Part shown: positions 35,714 through 44,939 of the stretch, one piece after another
How positions within the stretch are numbered: the stretch's first letter is position 1
Layout of the letters: the number at the start of each line of letters is the position of its first letter
Assembly: GCA_947566075.1 (NCBI GenBank)
Contig: CANOIM010000002.1
Location: 181,905 to 245,904, forward strand
Reading direction: 5' to 3'
Source: an uncultured Eggerthellaceae bacterium
GTDB lineage: Bacteria > Actinomycetota > Coriobacteriia > Coriobacteriales > Eggerthellaceae
Length of the DNA stretch: 64,000 nt
Made by a program: the position numbers and the translations under genes
The notes under the pieces: model-generated
Seen by the model: the letters and a program-made list of their open reading frames with translations, nothing else
Databases searched by the model: none
Told to the model about the DNA's origin: nothing

Positions 35714-36531
35714 AGGTCAGGGAAGATGAGCACGTTGGCGCGTCCCGCCACCGGGGAATCTGGGCACTTCAAGGCCGCCACCTCAGGGCAGAGGGCGGCA
35801 TCCACCTGGAGCTCTCCATCCAAGGCTACCTGGGGGTCCAGCCCATGGGCCAGCGCCACCGCTTCCGCCACCTTGCTGGCATCATCATTGGTGGCGCTGC
35901 CGTAGGTGGAGTGGGAGAGGAGCGCCACATAGGGGGTGGTGGTGATGAGCGCCTCCCAGGACTTGGCGCTGGACACAGCGATGTTCGCCAGCCCCTCGGC
36001 GGTGGGATTCACGTTCAAACCGCAGTCAGCGAAGATGAAGGTGCCCTCATCTCCCAATGAGCAATCAGGGACGATCATCACGAAGAAGGAGCTCACGAGC
36101 GCGGCTCCCGGGGCCGTCTTCAGCACCTGCAGGCTGGGGCGCAGCACGTCAGCAGTGGAGTGGCAGGCTCCGGCCACCATGCCATCAGCCCGTCCCGTCT
36201 TCACCAGCATGACGCCGAAGTAGAGCTCATCGGTTATGAGCTTCGCTGCGTCTTCGGGGGTCATGCCCTTGGCTTTGCGTGCCTCGTAGAGCTCATCGGC
36301 CAGCACGGAGGAGAGCGGATCGTTCGCAGGGTCTAGGATCTGAACGCAGTCCAGCTCAGGCATCTTAGCCAGGATATCTTCCCGGTTGCCCAGCAGTATC
36401 ACCTCGGCGAACCCGGCCTTCGCTATCTTCAAGGCTGCCTCTTGAGTACGGACATCTGACCCTTCAGCCAGCACGATGGTCTTCTTATCCGCCTTCGCCA
36501 GCTTGAACATCTTGTCCAAGAATGCGCTCAT
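35542..36531 (-). CDS. pta: phosphate acetyltransferase
   Basis: Interconverts acetyl-CoA and acetyl phosphate, supplying acetate kinase. It has 329 residues, the short single-domain form. Conserved stretches include VLAEGSDVRTQEAALKI near residue 20, VAGACHSTADVLRPSLQ near 141 and the GPITQGLAKPVNDLSRGCS block near the C-terminus. A near-perfect AAGGAGGT precedes the ATG. Its last 57 codons are duplicated at 31561-31732. Faces ackA across the accessory segment. Confidence 0.96.
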   Translation of the reverse strand: MSAFLDKMFKLAKADKKTIVLAEGSDVRTQEAALKIAKAGFAEVILLGNREDILAKMPELDCVQILDPANDPLSSVLADELYEARKAKGMTPEDAAKLITDELYFGVMLVKTGRADGMVAGACHSTADVLRPSLQVLKTAPGAALVSSFFVMIVPDCSLGDEGTFIFADCGLNVNPTAEGLANIAVSSAKSWEALITTTPYVALLSHSTYGSATNDDASKVAEAVALAHGLDPQVALDGELQVDAALCPEVAALKCPDSPVAGRANVLIFPDLDAGNSGYKLVQRLAKAEAYGPITQGLAKPVNDLSRGCSADDIVGVTAITCVQAQSA

Positions 36532-36619
36532 AGCCTACCTCCTTGAGTTCGTTTACCAGAAGTCTAGCAAACATCCAGAAACTCCTAAATAAGGGGTAGC
36601 AACTCGGTCGGATATACCC

Positions 36620-36625
36620 TATAGT
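36620..36625 (+). promoter_or_regulatory. likely -10 element of the pyr operon
   Basis: TATAGT lies about 22 bp ahead of the PyrR-like RNA hairpin. TAGCAA, 17 bp upstream, is a weak -35 match. Start of transcription near 36632 would include the whole hairpin in the leader. Confidence 0.5.
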
Positions 36626-36644
36626 GTGCCCTGTCTTTAAAAGC

Positions 36645-36710
36645 GGTACAGAGAGACCGACAAGGCACCACTTGACACGCGGCAGCGTCTTCTCGGTTTG
36701 CTCTGTGCGC
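36645..36710 (+). promoter_or_regulatory. PyrR-binding-like RNA hairpin in the pyr leader
   Basis: ACAGAGAGACCGACAAGG (36648-36665) resembles the conserved PyrR-binding loop CCAGAGAGGCU..CAAGG. The flanks pair: ACAGAG with CTCTGT (36701-36706) and ACCGA with TCGGT (36693-36697), with internal loops. The hairpin ends about 22 bp before the pyrR start, next to its ribosome-binding site, and no T-run follows. That suggests translational rather than transcription-termination control, as reported for mycobacterial PyrR. Confidence 0.6.
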
Positions 36711-36732
36711 ACTCACGGCAGAAAGGGTGTGT

Positions 36733-37335
36733 ATGGGCAACGGTTCTGAGATCATCAAATCCGTCTGCATGGATTCAGAGGAGATAGAGCGGGCCATCAC
36801 GCGCATGGCTCACCAGATCCTCGAAGTCAACAAGGGCGCAGACGACCTGGTCATCGTGGGCATCTATACCCGCGGGGACCTTCTGGCGAAGAAGCTCAAA
36901 GAGCGCATCAAAGAGATAGAAGGGGTGGACGTGCCCCTGGGTGCGCTGGACATCAGCTTCTATCGCGACGACTTCATGACGCACTTCGCCCCTGAGGTGC
37001 ATTCCACGGACATCCCCTTCTCCATTGACGGCAAGGATGTGGTGCTGGTGGATGACGTCCTCTACACCGGGCGAACCATCCGCGCAGCCCTGGATGCCCT
37101 CATGGACATCGGCCGCCCCTCCAAGGTGGAGCTGGCGGTGCTGGTGGACCGCGGGCACCGGGAGCTGCCCATCCGTGCTGATTTCGTGGGCAAGAACGTG
37201 CCCTCGGCCGCCGATGAGAGCGTCCGCCTCTTCCTGGAGGAAGTGGACGGCATCCCCTCTGCGGTGGATATCTTGGAAGTGGCTCCGGGGGAGCGCGCGG
37301 GAGCGGCGCCCCTGCAACTGAGGAAGGGGGAATAG
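36733..37335 (+). CDS. pyrR: pyrimidine operon regulator PyrR / uracil phosphoribosyltransferase
   Basis: An RNA-binding regulator with a PRTase fold, 200 residues. The PRPP-binding motif VVLVDDVLYTGRTIRAALDA lies near residue 100 and GIYTRGDLLAKKL near 40. It senses UMP/UTP and represses pyr genes by binding leader RNA; the candidate site lies just upstream. ATG at 36733 follows AAAGGG; GTG at 36727 is an alternative. One base separates it from pyrB. Confidence 0.95.
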   Translation: MGNGSEIIKSVCMDSEEIERAITRMAHQILEVNKGADDLVIVGIYTRGDLLAKKLKERIKEIEGVDVPLGALDISFYRDDFMTHFAPEVHSTDIPFSIDGKDVVLVDDVLYTGRTIRAALDALMDIGRPSKVELAVLVDRGHRELPIRADFVGKNVPSAADESVRLFLEEVDGIPSAVDILEVAPGERAGAAPLQLRKGE

Positions 37336-37336
37336 C

Positions 37337-38281
37337 ATGACCTTCGCGCATAAGCATCTGATAGATATCACCGAATACAGCCGTGATGACATCATGCTCC
37401 TGTTGGAGACGGCGGCGAAGTTCAAGGAGGTGAACGAGCGGCGCATCAAGCAGGTGCCCACGCTGAAGGGGGCCACCATCGTCAATATGTTCAATGAGCC
37501 CTCCACGCGTACCCGCTCTTCCTTCGAGATAGCGGAGAAGCGCCTCTCCGCCAACAGCCTGAACTTCGGCGGCAGCTCCACCTCCACGGTCAAGGGCGAG
37601 AGCCTCTCAGACACGGTGGAGACCCTCTGTGCCTACAAGATAGACATGATCATCGTCCGCGATAAGCACGCGGGCGTGCCACGCAAGATAGCTGACCTGT
37701 CCGGCGTCCACGTTATAGATGCGGGGGACGGCAAGCACCAGCACCCCACCCAGGCGCTGCTGGACCTGTACTCCATCTGGGAGGAGAAGGGCTCCTTCGA
37801 AGGGCTCAACGTAGGCATCGTGGGTGACATAGCTCATTCCCGCGTCTGCGGCTCCCTTCTGCCCGCCCTCAAGATCATGGGGGCGAACACGGTGGCCATA
37901 GCGCCTCCCACCCTGCTTCCGGCCCGTCCGGATGTGCTGGGAGCGGATGAGGTCTCCTCTGATCTGGATGGCGTGCTGCCGGACTTGGACGTGGTGTACA
38001 TGCTGCGCGTCCAGCGGGAGCGGTTGGAGGGCGCGCCGTTCCCCAGCCTTCGGGAATATAACCTACTCTACGGGCTCACCCAGAAGCGGGACTCTCTGAT
38101 GCGTCCGGATGCCATCGTCTGCCATCCCGGCCCCATCAACCGCGGCGTTGAGCTGGATTCGTTCATGGCTGACCATCCGGACCGTTCGGTGATCCTGGAT
38201 CAGGTCTACGCGGGCATCCTCGTCCGCATGGCTGCTCTCTATCTTCTGTTAGGAGGTTCCAACGATGGCATTGATGCTTAA
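37337..38281 (+). CDS. pyrB: aspartate carbamoyltransferase catalytic subunit
   Basis: Condenses carbamoyl phosphate and aspartate to carbamoyl aspartate. It has 314 residues with the carbamoyl-phosphate motif PSTRTRSSFE near residue 55 and HPTQALLDLYSI near 136. No pyrI regulatory subunit is present, so a catalytic trimer regulated at the gene level is likely. Overlaps pyrC by 17 bp. Confidence 0.97.
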   Translation: MTFAHKHLIDITEYSRDDIMLLLETAAKFKEVNERRIKQVPTLKGATIVNMFNEPSTRTRSSFEIAEKRLSANSLNFGGSSTSTVKGESLSDTVETLCAYKIDMIIVRDKHAGVPRKIADLSGVHVIDAGDGKHQHPTQALLDLYSIWEEKGSFEGLNVGIVGDIAHSRVCGSLLPALKIMGANTVAIAPPTLLPARPDVLGADEVSSDLDGVLPDLDVVYMLRVQRERLEGAPFPSLREYNLLYGLTQKRDSLMRPDAIVCHPGPINRGVELDSFMADHPDRSVILDQVYAGILVRMAALYLLLGGSNDGIDA

Positions 38282-39557
38282 GGGTGCGCGCTGCATTGAC
38301 CCGCAGGTGGGCTTGGATGAGGTGTGCGACATCCTCATCCGCGACGGCAAGATCGTAGAGGTGGGCCATGATCTTTCCATGGAGAAGGGGGTCACCCGGG
38401 ACTTAGCAGGCAAGGTGCTCATGCCGGGACTGGTGGACATGCATGTCCATCTGCGTGAGCCGGGCTATGAGCAGAAGGAAGACATAGCTTCTGGCACACG
38501 GGCTGCGGCCCATGGCGGCTTCACGGCGGTCTGCGCCATGCCCAATACTGACCCGGTGATAGATAACGCAGTGGGCGTGGAATACGTCAAGGCCCGCGCG
38601 AACGAGGTGGGCAAGTGCCGGGTCATCGTCTCCGGCGCTTGCACCAAGGGTCTCAAAGGTGAGATCCTCTCTGAGATGGGGGACATGCATGCCCATGGGG
38701 TGCGCGCCTTCACCGATGATGGCCACGGGGTGCAAGACGCGGGCATGATGCGCCGGGTGATGGATTACGCTTCCCAGTTCGACTGCGTGGTCATGCCCCA
38801 CTGCCAGGATGATTCCCTGGTGGGGGACGGGCAGGTCAACGAAGGCGTTGCCTCAACGCGGTTGGGCATGCTGGGCTGGCCCGCTGAGGGCGAAGAGCTG
38901 GAGATAGCTCGGGATATCGCCCTCTGCCGTTTGACCGGCTGCCCCCTGCACATCCAACACGTGACCACGGCTCGCGGCTTGGAGATGATCCGCCAGGCGA
39001 AGGCCGAGGGGCTGCCCGTTACCTGCGAGGTGACGCCCCATCATCTGTTCCTCACCGAAGACGACATCACAGATGTCTATCCCACATCTCTCAAGGTGAA
39101 CCCGCCTCTGCGCACCTCCGATGACGCGGTGGCGCTGGTGGAGGGTATCGTGGACGGCACGGTGGACGCCATTGTGACCGACCATGCTCCTCATACGGAT
39201 TGGGAGAAGGATAGAGAATTCGAGCTGGCTCCCTTCGGCATGATAGGGCTGGAGACGTCTTTGGCGCTGGTGCTCACCAAGCTGGTGGCCACGGGTATCA
39301 TCAGCTACGCCAAGATGGCCGAGGTCATGGCTGTGAACCCGCGGCGCATCCTGCGGCAGGAACCGGTGCGCCTGGAGGCGGGCAGCACTGCTGACCTGAC
39401 CGTCTTCGATCCGGATGCCGCCTGGACGGTGGAGCGCTCTGACTTCTATTCCAAGGCGGGCAACTCCGGCTTCTTGGGGGCAGAGCTCACGGGCAAGGCC
39501 GTGGATGTTTACGTGGGTGGCTATGCCACCTTGGAAGACGGGGCCATCGTTGAGTAG
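38265..39557 (+). CDS. pyrC: dihydroorotase
   Basis: Zinc amidohydrolase closing carbamoyl aspartate to dihydroorotate, 430 residues. It has the metal-binding DMHVHLREPG near residue 58 and VTDHAPHTDWEKD near 305, marks of the class I enzyme. AGGAGG lies just upstream inside pyrB. The protein could associate with PyrB as in some class I complexes, but this is inference. Confidence 0.96.
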   Translation: MALMLKGARCIDPQVGLDEVCDILIRDGKIVEVGHDLSMEKGVTRDLAGKVLMPGLVDMHVHLREPGYEQKEDIASGTRAAAHGGFTAVCAMPNTDPVIDNAVGVEYVKARANEVGKCRVIVSGACTKGLKGEILSEMGDMHAHGVRAFTDDGHGVQDAGMMRRVMDYASQFDCVVMPHCQDDSLVGDGQVNEGVASTRLGMLGWPAEGEELEIARDIALCRLTGCPLHIQHVTTARGLEMIRQAKAEGLPVTCEVTPHHLFLTEDDITDVYPTSLKVNPPLRTSDDAVALVEGIVDGTVDAIVTDHAPHTDWEKDREFELAPFGMIGLETSLALVLTKLVATGIISYAKMAEVMAVNPRRILRQEPVRLEAGSTADLTVFDPDAAWTVERSDFYSKAGNSGFLGAELTGKAVDVYVGGYATLEDGAIVE

Positions 39558-39573
39558 CGCACGGAAGCGGCTC

Positions 39574-40887
39574 GTGAGCGCCACCTCCAAAGGGGCTGAA
39601 GAGCCCGCCTTGTTGGTGCTGGAGGATGGCACGGCCTTTCGGGGGCGTTCCTGCGGAGCCTCAGGAGAAGTGACAGGGGAGGTCTGCTTCAACACCTCTT
39701 TGGAGGGTTATCTGGAGGTCATGACCGATCCCTCCTATGCGGGCCAGATCATCACCATGACCTATCCCCAGATAGGCAATTACGGCGTGAACCGCGATGA
39801 CGTCCAGCGTAACCAGATATTCGCGCGGGGCGTGGTGGTGCGGGATATGTGCGCCACTCCCTCTAGCTGGCGCTCTGATATGAGCCTGCCGGATCTCCTC
39901 AAGGAGGAAGGCGTGGTGGCCATCGAAGGGGTGGATACCCGGGCCCTCGTTCGCCATATCCGTGAGCAGGGGGCCATGCAGGGTATCCTCTCAACGGAGG
40001 ATCTGGATGAAGGAAGCCTCCTTTCCAAGGTGAGGGCAGCAGAAGGCCTGGTGGGAGCGAATCTGGCGGCAGAGGTGTCTGAGCCTGAGACACGCTCATT
40101 CCATCACCTGCCTGCTTCGCACGGCTTCGCTACGGCGGATGCTGCTCCCGCCCAGTGGAAGGTGGTGGCCTACGATTGCGGTGTCAAGGATTCCATCCTG
40201 CAGAACCTCATGCGCATCGGTTGCGATGTCACCTGCGTGGGTTGGGACACCCCGGCCGAAGAGGTGCTAGCCTTGAACCCGGACGGCGTGTTCTTGAGCA
40301 ACGGCCCGGGTGATCCGGAGGCCGTGGATGCCACCTTCCGTGAAGCCGAGAAGCTCTTGGGCGCGGTTCCCGTGTTCGGCATCTGCTTGGGCCATCAGAT
40401 GATGGGCTTGGCGGCCGGGGGAGAAGCCGAGAAGCTCAAGTTCGGCCACCGCGGCGGCAATCATCCGGTGATGAACCTGCTCACGGGCCGGGTGGAGATA
40501 ACCGCTCAGAACCACGGTTTCGGCATCCGTTTCAGCAGCCTGGGGGATATCATTCCTGAGCTCTCTGGCGGTCGCACCGCCCACGAAGAGGACCTTCGGG
40601 CCTGGTCTGAGGCTGGCATCGCTCCCGTGGTGCAGAACAGCCGCTTCGGACGCATTCGCCTGACCCATGTGAACCTCAACGATGGCACCCTGGAGGGCAT
40701 GGAGTTCTTGGATATCCCGGCGTTTTGCGTGCAGTACCATCCGGAAGCCTCGCCGGGTCCTACGGATTCCCACTATCTGTTCACCGCCTTCGGACGGCTG
40801 ATGAGCGGCGTAGACGGCTACCTGGACATAGATATAGCCCAGGATAGGCTGCATGGCTGGAAGTTCGGAGGTGGGCGCGTTGCCTAG
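39574..40887 (+). CDS. carA: carbamoyl-phosphate synthase small (glutaminase) subunit
   Basis: Hydrolyses glutamine to supply ammonia to CarB. It has about 437 residues. The N-terminal domain begins ALLVLEDGTAFRG; the class I amidotransferase triad is visible as the cysteine in FGICLGHQMMGLA and the H and E in YHPEASPGP. No ATG start fits: GTG at 39574, preceded by GGAAGCGG, gives a normal N-terminus, while TTG at 39550 would overlap pyrC. Confidence 0.95.
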   Translation: MSATSKGAEEPALLVLEDGTAFRGRSCGASGEVTGEVCFNTSLEGYLEVMTDPSYAGQIITMTYPQIGNYGVNRDDVQRNQIFARGVVVRDMCATPSSWRSDMSLPDLLKEEGVVAIEGVDTRALVRHIREQGAMQGILSTEDLDEGSLLSKVRAAEGLVGANLAAEVSEPETRSFHHLPASHGFATADAAPAQWKVVAYDCGVKDSILQNLMRIGCDVTCVGWDTPAEEVLALNPDGVFLSNGPGDPEAVDATFREAEKLLGAVPVFGICLGHQMMGLAAGGEAEKLKFGHRGGNHPVMNLLTGRVEITAQNHGFGIRFSSLGDIIPELSGGRTAHEEDLRAWSEAGIAPVVQNSRFGRIRLTHVNLNDGTLEGMEFLDIPAFCVQYHPEASPGPTDSHYLFTAFGRLMSGVDGYLDIDIAQDRLHGWKFGGGRVA

Positions 40888-43800
40888 GCGAGAAGACATA
40901 AGCAAGGTGTTGGTCATAGGGTCGGGTCCCATCGTCATCGGCCAGGCCTGTGAATTCGACTATTCCGGAGCCCAGGCCTGTAAGGTGCTCAAGGAATGCG
41001 GGCTTGAGGTGGTGCTGGTCAACAGCAACCCGGCCACCATTATGACCGACCCGGGTCTGGCGGACCGCACCTACGTGGAACCTGTGACCGCTGAGTTCGT
41101 GGCGAAGGTGATAGAAAAGGAGCGCCCAGATGCGCTGCTGCCCACTTTGGGTGGTCAAACGGGGCTCAATTGCGCTGTTGATCTGGCACGTCAAGGAGTG
41201 CTGGACGAATTCGGCGTGGAGATGATCGGCTGTGATCTGGCAGCCATCGAGCGAGGCGAGGACCGCAAGCTCTTCAATGAATGCATGGAGGAGCTGGGCA
41301 TCGAAACCTCTCGGGCGGGTTACGCCTATTCCGTGGATGATGCCCTGGCCATCGTGGAGACCATCGGCTACCCCGTGGTCATCCGTCCTTCCTTCACCCT
41401 GGGTGGTGCGGGGGGCGGCATCGCCCACACCGAAGCGGAGCTCCGGCGCATCGTGGCCCAGGGGGTGAGCCTCTCTCCTGCAGGTGAGGTGCTGGTGGAG
41501 GAATCCATCGAGGGTTGGAAAGAATTCGAGATGGAGGTCATGCGGGATAGGGAAGGCAATGGCATCATCGTCTGCTCCATTGAGAACCTGGATCCCATGG
41601 GGGTGCATACGGGTGATTCCATCACCGTAGCCCCTGCCCAAACGCTGACCGATCTGGAATACCAGCGCATGCGCGCGGCCTCGCTGGCGGTGTTGGAGAA
41701 GATCGGGGTGGAGACGGGCGGCTCCAACGTGCAATTCGCCGTGAACCCCCAGGATGGCCGCATGGTCATCATCGAGATGAACCCCCGGGTGTCCCGCTCT
41801 TCCGCCTTGGCTTCCAAGGCCACCGGGTTTCCCATAGCCAAGGCGGCGGCGAAGCTGGCCATCGGCTACACCCTGCCTGAGATAGACAATGATATCACCC
41901 AGGCCACTCCGGCCTGCTTCGAACCCTCCATAGACTACTGCGTGGTCAAGGTGCCCCGGTTCGCCTTCGAGAAGTTCCAGGGCTCGGATGATACCCTCTC
42001 AACGCGCATGAAGGCCGTGGGCGAGGTCATGGCTATCGGTCGCACCTTCGAGGAGGCCTTGGGCAAGGCGCTCAGGTCCATGGAGGATGGCCGCGCAGGC
42101 TTCGGTGGCTGTGCCAAGGCGCTGGGCGAGGCTGCCTGCCCAGAGGAGGAGCTGCGGGATGCCGTGAGCCGTCCCACGCCGGAGCGCATCCACTATCTGG
42201 CTGAAGCGCTGCGCCGTGGTTGGACGGTGGATCAGCTCCATGAGGCTACGGGGATAGACCCGTTCTTCCTGTTCCGCATGAAGGACATCATCGGGGTGGA
42301 GCAAGAGCTCTCTCGGATGCGCTTGGATGAGCTGGATGCAGAGGCTTTCGCCCTGTGCAAGCAGATGGGGCTCTCGGATGCTCAGATAGCCTATCTGACC
42401 GGGTCTGATGAGGCCACGGTGCGCACCTGCCGCAAGATGCTCCATGTGCTGCCTGCCATGAAGACGGTGGATACCTGTGCTGCGGAGTTCGCCAGCACCA
42501 CGGAATACCATTACAAGACCTATGACGGGGCTGAGTCTGAGGTGACTCCCAAGACGCGGCCGCGGGTGATGATCCTGGGTGCAGGGCCCAACCGTATCGG
42601 CCAAGGGATCGAATTCGACTACTGCTGCGTCCATGCTTCCTATGCGCTGCACGATGCAGGCTATGAGACCATCATGGTGAACTGCAACCCTGAGACCGTC
42701 TCCACTGACTATGACACTTCAGACAAGCTCTACTTCGAGCCGCTCACCTTCGAAGACGTCATGGATATCGTGGAGGCGGAAGAGCCTGATGGGGTGGTGG
42801 TCACCCTGGGCGGACAGACGCCGCTCAAGCTGGCGAAGCCCCTGGCGGATGCGGGCGTGCCCATCATGGGCACCTCTCCGGAGGCCATAGACCTGGCAGA
42901 GGACCGGGATCGCTTCGCTGCCATCTTGGATGAGCTGGGGATAGCCTATCCGCCCAGCGGCATGGCCTCAACGTTCGAGGAGGCCTGCATCGTGGCGGAC
43001 CGCATCGGGTTCCCGCTTCTGGTACGGCCCAGCTATGTGCTGGGGGGCCGGGGCATGGGCATCGTCTATGACGGCGCCCAGCTGGAGAAGTATATGACCG
43101 AGGCCGCGAAGATCACCCCGGATCATCCGGTGTATCTGGACCGCTTCCTAGAAGGGGCCGTAGAGGTGGATCTGGATGCCATCTGCGATGGCGAGGACGT
43201 CTATGTGGGCGCCATCTTGGAGCACATCGAGATGGCGGGCATCCATTCGGGAGATTCCGCCTGCTGCACCCCTCCCTTTGCCCTGTCAGAATCCGTGCAG
43301 TCCAACCTGCGCTCCATCGCCCGCCAGCTAGCCTTGCGCTTAGGGGTGGTAGGGCTCATCAACATCCAGTTCGCCATCAAGGACCAGGTGATCTACATCA
43401 TAGAGGCGAATCCCCGGGCCTCTCGCACGGTGCCCTTCGCCTCTAAGGCCACAGGGGTGCCCCTGGCTAAGGTAGCGGCCCGGGTGATGGCGGGTGAGAA
43501 GCTGGCTGCCATGGGGCTGCCCTCCGATGAGCGGCGGCTTGACCACTTCAGCGTGAAAGAGGCCGTTATGCCCTTCGGGCGCTTCCCGGGAGCTGACACG
43601 GTGCTGGGGCCGGAGATGAAATCCACCGGAGAGGTGATGGGCATCGCCCGGAACTTCCCCTGTGCCTTCGCCAAGACCCAGCTGGCCATTGATTATGAGC
43701 TGCCTGAGACAGGCAAGGTCTTCGTGAGCGTCTGCGACCGTGATAAGCGTTCCTTCACCTCCATCGCGCGGGATCTTGCGCGTTTGGGATTCGATCTGGT

Positions 43801-44116
43801 GGCCACCGAGGGCACTGCCTCTGCCCTGCGCGCCGTGGGGATAGAATGCGAAGTGGTGCGGAAGATCCATGAGGGTTCGCCCAATGTGCGCGATCTCATG
43901 ACCTCGGGAGAGGTGGTGCTCTTGGTGAACACCCCCTTCGGCAATGCCACCCGAGATGACGGCTATGAGATCCGCACGGAGGCAGTGCGGCGGGGCATCA
44001 CCCAGGTGACGAACCTGGCTGGTGCCCAAGCCATGACGGCGGGGATGGAAGCAGCCCGCGGAGGCGGATTGGAAGTGGTGGCGCTCCAGGACCTGCCCCA
44101 ATGGGAACAGGTGTGA
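40880..44116 (+). CDS. carB: carbamoyl-phosphate synthase large subunit
   Basis: Makes carbamoyl phosphate from bicarbonate, ammonia and two ATP, 1,078 residues. Two homologous ATP-grasp halves are clear (GSGPIVIGQACEFDYSGAQ near the N-terminus; GAGPNRIGQGIEFDYCCVH near residue 572), followed by the allosteric MGS-like domain (from about 935). TTG at 40880 was chosen: GGAGGTG lies 7 bases ahead and it yields MPRREDISKVLVIGSG, the standard start. ATG at 40853 is the alternative. Overlaps carA by 8 bp. Confidence 0.96.
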   Translation: MPRREDISKVLVIGSGPIVIGQACEFDYSGAQACKVLKECGLEVVLVNSNPATIMTDPGLADRTYVEPVTAEFVAKVIEKERPDALLPTLGGQTGLNCAVDLARQGVLDEFGVEMIGCDLAAIERGEDRKLFNECMEELGIETSRAGYAYSVDDALAIVETIGYPVVIRPSFTLGGAGGGIAHTEAELRRIVAQGVSLSPAGEVLVEESIEGWKEFEMEVMRDREGNGIIVCSIENLDPMGVHTGDSITVAPAQTLTDLEYQRMRAASLAVLEKIGVETGGSNVQFAVNPQDGRMVIIEMNPRVSRSSALASKATGFPIAKAAAKLAIGYTLPEIDNDITQATPACFEPSIDYCVVKVPRFAFEKFQGSDDTLSTRMKAVGEVMAIGRTFEEALGKALRSMEDGRAGFGGCAKALGEAACPEEELRDAVSRPTPERIHYLAEALRRGWTVDQLHEATGIDPFFLFRMKDIIGVEQELSRMRLDELDAEAFALCKQMGLSDAQIAYLTGSDEATVRTCRKMLHVLPAMKTVDTCAAEFASTTEYHYKTYDGAESEVTPKTRPRVMILGAGPNRIGQGIEFDYCCVHASYALHDAGYETIMVNCNPETVSTDYDTSDKLYFEPLTFEDVMDIVEAEEPDGVVVTLGGQTPLKLAKPLADAGVPIMGTSPEAIDLAEDRDRFAAILDELGIAYPPSGMASTFEEACIVADRIGFPLLVRPSYVLGGRGMGIVYDGAQLEKYMTEAAKITPDHPVYLDRFLEGAVEVDLDAICDGEDVYVGAILEHIEMAGIHSGDSACCTPPFALSESVQSNLRSIARQLALRLGVVGLINIQFAIKDQVIYIIEANPRASRTVPFASKATGVPLAKVAARVMAGEKLAAMGLPSDERRLDHFSVKEAVMPFGRFPGADTVLGPEMKSTGEVMGIARNFPCAFAKTQLAIDYELPETGKVFVSVCDRDKRSFTSIARDLARLGFDLVATEGTASALRAVGIECEVVRKIHEGSPNVRDLMTSGEVVLLVNTPFGNATRDDGYEIRTEAVRRGITQVTNLAGAQAMTAGMEAARGGGLEVVALQDLPQWEQV

Positions 44117-44144
44117 GGAGCGCTGATGAGGAGGGAGGAGCTTT

Positions 44145-44939
44145 ATGGGGCTTGAAGACAGCGCTGCGTTGGTGACATCCAACCGGCATCTCTATGGTCA
44201 GCTCTACTTGATGGAGATGGAATGTCCTGGGGTGGCGGCGAATGTGTTACCGGGACAGTTCGTCCATATGACCATCCCGGATGAGCAAGCCCATATCCTG
44301 CGCCGCCCGTTCTCCATCTTCGACAGGGATGAGGAGGCGGGCACCGTTGAGATCCTCTATCAGGTCCTGGGTGCGGGCACGCAGGCCATGGCCCAGTGGT
44401 CTGCGGGCATGACCTGCTCTATGATCGGATGCATCGGCCGCAGTTGGGAGGTTCCCTTCGATGTGAGCCGCGCGCTGCTCGTGGGTGGCGGTGTGGGGGC
44501 AGCGCCCTTGTATCTGCTCTGCCAGCAGCTGGATGAGGATGGCGTCAGCATGGACGTCATCTTAGGGGCGGCCACCGAAGGGGCGCTCGTCTGCCGCAAG
44601 CGCTATGAGGATGTTTGCGGCGTTGAGCCCCTCTGTTCCACTGATGATGGCACCTTCGGCCGGGAGGGCTTCGCCACCCTCTTGGTGGAAGAGGCGCTCC
44701 AGCGCGCGGAAGCGGAAGGGAAGCCCTACGATTATGCTGCCGTCTGTGGCCCTGAGCCGCTCATGCGGGCAGCCAGTGGGCTGCTCCTAGAGGCGGGGGT
44801 GCGCACTCAGGTGTCCATGGAAAGGCGCATGGCCTGCGGGATAGGGGCGTGCCTGTCCTGTGTGGTAGAGACGAAGGATGGCCGCAAGCGCGCCTGCGTG
44901 GACGGCCCCATCTTCGATGCGGAGGATATCCTATGGTGA
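44145..44939 (+). CDS. pyrK: dihydroorotate dehydrogenase electron-transfer subunit
   Basis: The FAD and [2Fe-2S] subunit that passes electrons from dihydroorotate dehydrogenase to NAD, 264 residues. RRPFSIFD (about residue 50) binds FAD, LLVGGGVGAAPLYLL near 110 begins the NAD domain, and CGIGACLSC plus a further cysteine near residue 250 hold the cluster. Overlaps pyrD by 7 bp, forming the PyrDB-PyrK type 1B enzyme. Confidence 0.95.
   Translation: MGLEDSAALVTSNRHLYGQLYLMEMECPGVAANVLPGQFVHMTIPDEQAHILRRPFSIFDRDEEAGTVEILYQVLGAGTQAMAQWSAGMTCSMIGCIGRSWEVPFDVSRALLVGGGVGAAPLYLLCQQLDEDGVSMDVILGAATEGALVCRKRYEDVCGVEPLCSTDDGTFGREGFATLLVEEALQRAEAEGKPYDYAAVCGPEPLMRAASGLLLEAGVRTQVSMERRMACGIGACLSCVVETKDGRKRACVDGPIFDAEDILW

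Noticed and set aside
40853..40882. ATG at 40853 as carB start
   Set aside because: Gives a nine-residue extension not typical of CarB; TTG at 40880 has a strong, well-spaced ribosome-binding site.
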